Positions 21,943 to 27,397 of a stretch of 27,397 nt of DNA are shown piece by piece. The translations under genes and the position numbers were made by a program. The notes beneath the pieces are model-generated. The model was not told the origin of the DNA and searched no databases. It saw only the letters and a list, made by a program, of their open reading frames with translations. How positions within the stretch are numbered: the first letter of the stretch is position 1; each line of letters starts with the position of its first letter. The stretch is from Sulfurovum sp. (GTDB lineage: Bacteria > Campylobacterota > Campylobacteria > Campylobacterales > Sulfurovaceae). The stretch covers positions 1 to 27,397 of the forward strand of contig JADGDL010000012.1 of NCBI GenBank assembly GCA_016744875.1. Direction: 5' to 3'.

Positions 21943-22660
21943 GCTTATATCCTAGACCATATATACTTTCTATGGCCTTTTTGGGCAGTTTCTTACGGAC
22001 TTTAAAGACCAAATTACGGATATTATTTTCATCCAAGTCTATGCCTTTTAAGTAGAAATAATGCATGATCTCATCAGAGGTACAAACCTCTTCACTCTTT
22101 TCTACAAAAAGTTGCATCATAATACCTTCATGTCGAGTCAGAGAAATGGGGAGTGTCTCCCGCAACAACATCTTTTTCTTTTTATTCCATTGCATATCAT
22201 CCCCAAGATGAACTACATTACTTAAAGGGACAAGAGGCTCTTCTGTTTGAAGTTTTTCCGAAACACTGTAAAGGGTCTCTAAAAGTTCATCCTGTTCAAT
22301 CGGCTTATTGATAAATTGCGCAATACCAAGGTTAATAAGCCTCACAAGATATTCGCTGTCTGTATACGCTGAGAGGACAATAATAGGCTGTGATTCTTGC
22401 CCTTTACGAAGAATTTCACAAAGATCCACTCCATTCATATAAGGCATCACAATATCTGTAATGACAATATCAACATACTTACCGTGTTCTTGTTCATAAG
22501 CACCATACAACTTGAATGCTTCCACACCATTCGATGCCACAATAACCGTTTTAAACAAGTCTTCTAACACTTCTGCCATGTCATTTCGTAAAGGCTCATA
22601 ATCTTCTACCAGCAGTAGAGAAAGACTTTTTGTCTTCTCATAAAGTGTCTTATAATTCAT
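21911..22660 (-). CDS. Response regulator with OmpR-like DNA-binding domain
   Basis: 249 residues. The receiver is complete: E19-D20, phosphoacceptor D69 (VITDIVMP), S97 (VLSAY) and K119 (INKP). The C-terminal region at about 150-245 has LTRHEGIMMQLFVEK, NIRNLVFKVRKKLPKKAI and ESIYGLGYKLM, the winged-helix pattern of Trans_reg_C. It is the likely partner of the adjacent kinase. The gene end overlaps the kinase end by 32 bp (convergent). A perfect extended -10 lies only 5 nt before the ATG, so the mRNA may be leaderless. The receiver resembles that of the nearby GGDEF protein. Confidence 0.9.
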   Translation of the reverse strand: MNYKTLYEKTKSLSLLLVEDYEPLRNDMAEVLEDLFKTVIVASNGVEAFKLYGAYEQEHGKYVDIVITDIVMPYMNGVDLCEILRKGQESQPIIVLSAYTDSEYLVRLINLGIAQFINKPIEQDELLETLYSVSEKLQTEEPLVPLSNVVHLGDDMQWNKKKKMLLRETLPISLTRHEGIMMQLFVEKSEEVCTSDEIMHYFYLKGIDLDENNIRNLVFKVRKKLPKKAIESIYGLGYKLMPLRLSEGK

Positions 22661-22665
22661 ATTTT

Positions 22666-22674
22666 ATTATAACA
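22666..22674 (-). promoter_or_regulatory. Extended -10 promoter abutting the response regulator start
   Basis: On the minus strand TGTTATAAT (extended -10 consensus) is followed by AAAAT and then the ATG at 22660. The expected transcription start falls on the start codon itself. There is no Shine-Dalgarno sequence at a normal distance; the nearest AGG is about 18 nt upstream and lies before the -10. A leaderless mRNA is the simplest reading if this promoter is used. Confidence 0.5.
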
Positions 22675-22713
22675 GCCTAAAACCATAAACTTGTTTAGCA
22701 AAAAACATTAAAA

Positions 22714-25698
22714 TTACTTCAAATATCCCATAGCTGTGGCAATAATATCATCATCGTCTTTACTTCTTGATTTTAATACGATTCTCTCTTTACCCTCTTC
22801 AATAAATTCTATATAAACATTTTCACCATAAGAAGAAACTTTAGAGATGCCCTTCTCACGTGCCAACACTTTCATAACGATCACATCGATGAACTGTCTA
22901 GTAATAGTGTCCAGTTTCCCAAACCTGTCTGCTATCTCAGATTCTATCTCGTAGACTTCTCCTGTACTTTCACATAAGGAGAGCCGTCTATAAAGTTCTA
23001 AACGTAACCTGTCTTCTTCTATGAGTTCTTCATTGAGATAGGCATCGATTGAAAGTTTCATGTCAATGTTCTGTGCGACCTCTTTGTCTTGTCCACTCAA
23101 CTCTTTAATAGCATCTTCAAGCATACGCAGATAAAGTGAATATCCTATCTGTTTAATATGTCCTGACTGTGCTTCACCTATGATGTTTCCACCACCACGT
23201 ATCTCAAGGTCATGAAAAGCAAGTACCGCGCCAGACCCTAGGTCTGAGTGTGATTCAAGAGCAAGTAAACGACGTTTGGCATTATCTGTCAAACGCTCTT
23301 TATCTGTCACCATAAAGTAACAGTAGCCCTCTTTCCCACCACGTCCTACACGACCTCTAAGCTGGTGCAGGTCGGCTATACCAAAATTGTCTGCACCGTC
23401 TACTATCATGGTATTGGCATGTGGCATGTGTATACCTGACTCAACAATGGAAGTAGAGAGGAGTACATCATACTCTCCATCTTCAAAGAGCATCATCTCA
23501 TCTTCTGTCTCTTTGGCTGAGATCTTTGAGTGTAAGACTGCGATACGAAGTTTAGGAAGAATCTCAAGCAATTGTTTTTTCTTCTCTTCAATACCGGCAA
23601 TAGAGTTAAAGACGTAAAATATCTGTCCTCCTCTACGCATCTCACGCATGATAGCTTCTTTAATGACCTTGTCATCATAAGATTTCACAAAGGTTCTTAC
23701 GCCCTGACGTTCCGTTGGTGGTGTAAGAATTTCAGAAAAAGACTTTACATCTGACATCGCAAGATTAAGTGAACGTGGTATAGGTGTAGCTGACATAGAC
23801 AATAAGTGTACATCTATGGCAATCTCCTTGAGTGCTTCTTTCTGTTTCACTCCGAACTTATGTTCTTCATCTATGATGACCAGAGCAAGGTTTTTAAACT
23901 TTGCTTTAAGCAGTGCATGGGTACCAACTACCACATCAATCGTTCCCTCTTCAAGTCCGCGAAGTGTAAGGTTTCTCTCTTTTGTTGTTGAGAACCTGTC
24001 TAGTTTTGCTACTTTGATACCATGTTCATAAAAACGCTCTTTAAGGCTTTTATAATGTTGAGAGGATAGAAGTGTAGTAGGTGCTATCATCATTGCCTGG
24101 TATCCATTTTTAACAGCAATGAACATCCCGTTCATCGCCACTTCTGTTTTACCAAATCCAACATCAGCAGAAAGCAGTCTATCCATCATCTTGCCAGAAC
24201 CCATATCATCCAACATATCGTTGATAGAGCGTTCCTGATCTTCAGTGTGGACAAACCCTGCTTCAGACATAAAAATGGCATGCTCTTCCATATTATGTTT
24301 TAGTTTGATACCTTTTTTTAAATGCCGCTGTGCAGAAAGATTAATGATCTGTGAAGCAATAGCAAAAAGTTTTTCTTTGACCTTGGCCTTAAGCTTTTTG
24401 AAACTTGCTTTACCTAATTTATCCAATATAGGCAAGGCACCACCCTCTGCAACGTAACGGTCTATGACTTCAAGATTTGAGACAGGAATAAGCAAAGAGT
24501 CTTCATTTTGGTAAAACATCACCACAAATTCTGATGTAGCACCTAAAACATCCCTTTTTTCTATGCCTTTAAAGATACCCACACCATAGTTTTCATGAAC
24601 TACGTAATCACCCTGTTTTAACTCATCTAAAATGATAGTGGCTTTTTTTACCTTTTTACGTTTAAGCGGTTTATTAAGAGAGAGTATAAGTTTATCACTA
24701 CCTAAAATATTGACAATACCTTCTTGGTAGATAAACTCTATGTTCTCAAATGAATCGAGCTCGGAACCTCGTACTATACTCTCATTTTTAGCAAGTATCG
24801 TGATCTTTTTATCTTTGTGAGACTCTAAAAGTTTATTCGCTTGTACCGCTTCAAGGTCACGGTATTTGGTTCCTTCTCCAACAGAAGGGAGCAAAAAAGA
24901 TTTTCTTGGTACAAGTGGCATGTCAAGCTCATAGATCTCTTTGAGTTCATCATCCAAAGCTGATACCAGAACAGCGCTGAACTGTTCCAATGCACTTTCA
25001 CCCAGATCATCAAGATGCCATAGACCAAGAGAATCTATATCTTTGACAAATGTATCATACAGACTTCTTTCTGTTCTGCTTTTAAGGTCTTCATATTGCA
25101 CTTTGTTCAGTGCCAAAAATGCCGGTGTAAAATGAAAAGATTCTAACTCTTCACTGCTGCGCTTTTGTGTGTTTTCATCATAGTACTGTATGCTCTCAAC
25201 CTCTTCATCAAAGAGTGAGATACGATAAGGACTCTTAGCATCTGTAGGAAAAATATCTATAATATCACCACGAAAAGAAACTTCACCATGACTAGCAGCG
25301 ATATCGGTAAAATGATACCCCCAATGATATAACGTCTCTTTCAGTTCTTGCAAATTTAAAGTATCTCCAAATTCTATACTCTGCGTATCAAAAAATTCTC
25401 TTTTTGGAAAAGGTATTAAAAGTGTTCTCAACGGAGAGATAAGCACTTTACTCTTTATACTGCTATGATACTTTGACAAGGTAATAAAAAAAGATTGAAT
25501 ATCTTCATCGTAGGTACGGAGATCTTCTCCCACAGAGACACGCAGATCAGGTAGTACAAAAGTGTCAAAACCAAGTAAGTGACTTACATCACGTACCTGT
25601 ATAGCTTCTTTGTCATCTTTACAAATAAGAAGTTTATCATTGATGCTTTTTTCTGCTTTTAGTACTTCCAGGTATTCATATATATTACTTTGATACAT
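22714..25698 (-). CDS. mfd: Transcription-repair coupling factor
   Basis: DNA translocase that removes stalled RNA polymerase from lesions and recruits UvrA. At 994 residues it is shorter than the E. coli protein (about 1150) and similar to other Campylobacterota. Order: UvrB-like N-terminus (GEVSFRGDIIDIFP near 138-151), RNA-polymerase-interacting domain at about 360-410 (LKQGDYVVHENYGVGIFKG), superfamily 2 helicase motor with Walker A ADVGFGKT at 511-518, motif II IIDEEHKFG at 608-616 and SATPIPRSL near 636-644, motif VI RGRVGRGG, the TRG region, and the C-terminal UvrA-mimic domain. It starts 11 nt after folC. Confidence 0.95.
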   Translation of the reverse strand: MYQSNIYEYLEVLKAEKSINDKLLICKDDKEAIQVRDVSHLLGFDTFVLPDLRVSVGEDLRTYDEDIQSFFITLSKYHSSIKSKVLISPLRTLLIPFPKREFFDTQSIEFGDTLNLQELKETLYHWGYHFTDIAASHGEVSFRGDIIDIFPTDAKSPYRISLFDEEVESIQYYDENTQKRSSEELESFHFTPAFLALNKVQYEDLKSRTERSLYDTFVKDIDSLGLWHLDDLGESALEQFSAVLVSALDDELKEIYELDMPLVPRKSFLLPSVGEGTKYRDLEAVQANKLLESHKDKKITILAKNESIVRGSELDSFENIEFIYQEGIVNILGSDKLILSLNKPLKRKKVKKATIILDELKQGDYVVHENYGVGIFKGIEKRDVLGATSEFVVMFYQNEDSLLIPVSNLEVIDRYVAEGGALPILDKLGKASFKKLKAKVKEKLFAIASQIINLSAQRHLKKGIKLKHNMEEHAIFMSEAGFVHTEDQERSINDMLDDMGSGKMMDRLLSADVGFGKTEVAMNGMFIAVKNGYQAMMIAPTTLLSSQHYKSLKERFYEHGIKVAKLDRFSTTKERNLTLRGLEEGTIDVVVGTHALLKAKFKNLALVIIDEEHKFGVKQKEALKEIAIDVHLLSMSATPIPRSLNLAMSDVKSFSEILTPPTERQGVRTFVKSYDDKVIKEAIMREMRRGGQIFYVFNSIAGIEEKKKQLLEILPKLRIAVLHSKISAKETEDEMMLFEDGEYDVLLSTSIVESGIHMPHANTMIVDGADNFGIADLHQLRGRVGRGGKEGYCYFMVTDKERLTDNAKRRLLALESHSDLGSGAVLAFHDLEIRGGGNIIGEAQSGHIKQIGYSLYLRMLEDAIKELSGQDKEVAQNIDMKLSIDAYLNEELIEEDRLRLELYRRLSLCESTGEVYEIESEIADRFGKLDTITRQFIDVIVMKVLAREKGISKVSSYGENVYIEFIEEGKERIVLKSRSKDDDDIIATAMGYLK

Positions 25699-25709
25699 CT
25701 AACTTAATT

Positions 25710-26864
25710 TCATCCTATATTTCTTTGTTTTAAAAATGCTTCTACCACATAAAATGAACCAAAAACCAAATATTTCTCATCAGGTTCTATTTTATTTTGG
25801 AAATCTCTATACTTTAGATCCACTCGTTTTAAAGCACTCTCTATCTCACCCAAGGTTGTTGCCCTTTGGGAGTCAATTTTAATTATCTCAACACGTTTTA
25901 CTTTAGGTTTTAAAATACGTAGAACTGTTTCATAATCTTTATCATCAAGGGTGTTATATATTAATACCACCTTTTCATCCAAAGCATTTTCTATAGCACT
26001 CGCAGCTAAAGGATTGTGTCCTACATCTATGCGAATATTCTCTGTCAATGGATAAAAACGTCCAAAAAGTTCCAAAGATCTTAAGTCATTCATATCATAA
26101 GGTATATCAAGTAATTCAAAGGCTTTCAAAGCTACGGTAGCATTTTCTATAAGATAATCTCCCCAACCTTTTTGTTGACCGATCTGCTCCAGACCATTCT
26201 CAATACCAGATTCTAAACTCTGAATCCTAAAAAGTGTTGCTTTTTTCTTTCCTGTAATCTCGTTTGCTACTTCAATCACCTCATCATACACCTGAGGTGC
26301 CAATAACACTTGTTTCTGAATGCTCCGTATCTTCGTAGCAGCTATTTCTTCTATAGTTTCACCTAAAAAAGCCTGATGATCGATGCCTATAGGAGTGATG
26401 ATAGAGAGTTCTTTATCACAGACATTGGTCGCATCAAATTCACCTCCAAGTCCCGCTTCAAGTACCATAAGGTCACAGTTTTCAAACGTCACAAAAGCCA
26501 AAAGTGTAGTGTATTCAAAATAGCTCAACGCATCTGACATCTCTTTCCCTAACACAACAAAAAGTTTTTGATGTGCACTCTCAAGTACTTCATCAGAAAC
26601 ATCTTCTCCATCAAGCCAGATACGTTCATTAAATTTTAAAATATGTGGAGACGTATAATGGCCTACATGCATACCAGACTTATATGCCAGATGCGCAACC
26701 ATGCGTCCAGTCGAACCTTTACCGTTTGTCCCTACTACATGTACAGTTCTTGGATGTTTAATGTGAGGTTTGAGGAGACCATATGCTTGATGTACACGCT
26801 TATGGTCTATCTCTTTATAGTAGAGTGGTTTGTTATCAAGAAAATCTTTTAACCCATCTGTCAT
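25710..26864 (-). CDS. folC: Folylpolyglutamate synthase / dihydrofolate synthase
   Basis: Mur-ligase-family enzyme that adds glutamate to dihydropteroate or tetrahydrofolate using ATP. 384 residues, somewhat short for FolC. Motifs: P-loop VVGTNGKGSTGRM at about 43-55, the substrate segment YTSPHILKFNERI at 70-82, LEAGLGGEFDATNV, TPIGIDHQAFLG, and the C-terminal GRFYPL and DVGHNPLAA. It overlaps lptE by 4 nt (ATGA). Whether it has both activities cannot be told from sequence; folB in the same window belongs to the same pathway but is not co-transcribed. Confidence 0.92.
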   Translation of the reverse strand: MTDGLKDFLDNKPLYYKEIDHKRVHQAYGLLKPHIKHPRTVHVVGTNGKGSTGRMVAHLAYKSGMHVGHYTSPHILKFNERIWLDGEDVSDEVLESAHQKLFVVLGKEMSDALSYFEYTTLLAFVTFENCDLMVLEAGLGGEFDATNVCDKELSIITPIGIDHQAFLGETIEEIAATKIRSIQKQVLLAPQVYDEVIEVANEITGKKKATLFRIQSLESGIENGLEQIGQQKGWGDYLIENATVALKAFELLDIPYDMNDLRSLELFGRFYPLTENIRIDVGHNPLAASAIENALDEKVVLIYNTLDDKDYETVLRILKPKVKRVEIIKIDSQRATTLGEIESALKRVDLKYRDFQNKIEPDEKYLVFGSFYVVEAFLKQRNIG

Positions 26865-27367
26865 TTATCTTTTTTTAACATCCCTTTGGCAGTCACATAT
26901 CCTAAGAATTCATCCAGAGCTTTTTCCAAACCTTTCCGAATAGCCTCTGTTCTAAGTACAGAAGAGTTGATCGAAGAAGCTTGAATATCTGACTCAACTC
27001 TACTTGAAATAGTCTTGCTCAATTTTCCCTCTTTAGTCAACATGGTAAATCGTATTCTAATATTCGCACGGTAACGTACAACATATCCATCTTCATATGC
27101 TAAAGGATAAAAAGTACTTCCTCTATAGTCAGCAATAATCTGACTTTGGGCAAGCTCTTTAGTGGTCACATGTCCCTTAAATCGAGTATAAATCATACGA
27201 TTCAGTTCATCTCTAACAAAAGGTGCATTTTCGGGCTCTACTCTGTCTACTTTCACTTCAACATAGACTGAATCTGAAAATATATTTTTGATCGCATGTG
27301 ATGATGGTTTATACCCACATGCGGTCAGTACAAATACTACACCTATTGCCATAAATATTTTTTTCAT
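26861..27367 (-). CDS. lptE: LptE-like LPS-assembly lipoprotein
   Basis: 168-residue lipoprotein: signal ending in the lipobox LTAC with Cys17 as the lipidated residue, then GYKPSSHAIK, a start typical of LptE/RlpB proteins (CGYxxx). The remainder is an alpha/beta domain with long strands (RANIRIRFTMLTKEGKLSKTI) and a final helix with a lysine-rich end. LptE plugs the LptD barrel that carries LPS to the cell surface. The name rests on this start, on size and on the position before folC that I recall for Campylobacterota. A strong ribosome site (AAGGAG) precedes the ATG. Confidence 0.72.
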   Translation of the reverse strand: MKKIFMAIGVVFVLTACGYKPSSHAIKNIFSDSVYVEVKVDRVEPENAPFVRDELNRMIYTRFKGHVTTKELAQSQIIADYRGSTFYPLAYEDGYVVRYRANIRIRFTMLTKEGKLSKTISSRVESDIQASSINSSVLRTEAIRKGLEKALDEFLGYVTAKGMLKKDK

Positions 27368-27376
27368 CTTCTCTCC

Positions 27377-27397
27377 TTATTTATTGGGTTTAACTGC
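27377..27397 (-). CDS. C-terminal codons of an upstream gene, probably leuS
   Basis: Reading on the minus strand from the window edge, six codons (AVKPNK) and a TAA stop end 9 nt before the lptE ATG, with the lptE ribosome site directly after the stop. In Campylobacterota the gene before lptE-folC-mfd is commonly leucyl-tRNA synthetase, whose C-terminus often ends in a V(V/T)KP-like strand. The fragment is too short to identify by itself. Confidence 0.3.
   Translation of the reverse strand, partial: AVKPNK

Overview
The window reads as an ordinary chromosomal segment of a Campylobacterota bacterium, most like the Sulfurovum/Sulfurimonas group. Pointers are the AT-rich, tightly packed genes, the HsrA/CosR-type orphan response regulator in a folB-hsrA-fdxB-ppx cluster, the GFMGQS / ACCAMARM form of NadA, and a (leuS)-lptE-folC-mfd run. 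I recall the same order of neighbours from Campylobacter genomes; that comes from memory, not from a search. No rRNA, tRNA, CRISPR, prophage or insertion sequence was seen.

Layout. 1-1934 (minus): NAD de novo synthesis, nadA-nadC, followed by the start of a DHH-family phosphoesterase that leaves the window. 2062-3012 (plus): plsY and folB. 3038-5684 (plus): hsrA under a strong extended -10, then fdxB and ppx. 5683-5759: eleven perfect copies of a 7-bp repeat at the ppx stop codon, in the convergent gap before bamA. 5813-8122 (minus): bamA, divergent from tyrA and a GAF-domain gene (8229-9916, plus). 9925-18208 (minus): a MoxR/Bat operon in the order moxR, DUF58, small membrane protein, batA, batB, batC, batD, then a DUF389 membrane protein. 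18312-22660: a signalling locus with a receiver-GGDEF protein (minus), a hybrid periplasmic-binding histidine kinase (plus) and a response regulator (minus). 22714-27367 (minus): mfd, folC, lptE, plus the last codons of an upstream gene that is probably leuS.

How the genes work together. The MoxR AAA+ ATPase, the DUF58 protein and the two von Willebrand A proteins BatA/BatB, with the TPR protein BatC and the large membrane-anchored BatD, are translationally linked by 2-14 nt gaps or overlaps and probably form one envelope-associated system. In the signalling locus the kinase and the two receiver proteins, whose receivers resemble each other, could form one branched pathway with a transcriptional output and a c-di-GMP output.

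The points most worth a second look are: the DUF389 protein, whose N-terminal half looks like a diacylglycerol-kinase fold without its GGDGT site; the kinase with two different periplasmic binding domains in tandem; the heptamer array, which stops translation in all six frames; and overlapping divergent promoters inside a perfect inverted repeat between the kinase and the GGDEF gene. I did not find a clearly new multi-gene system.
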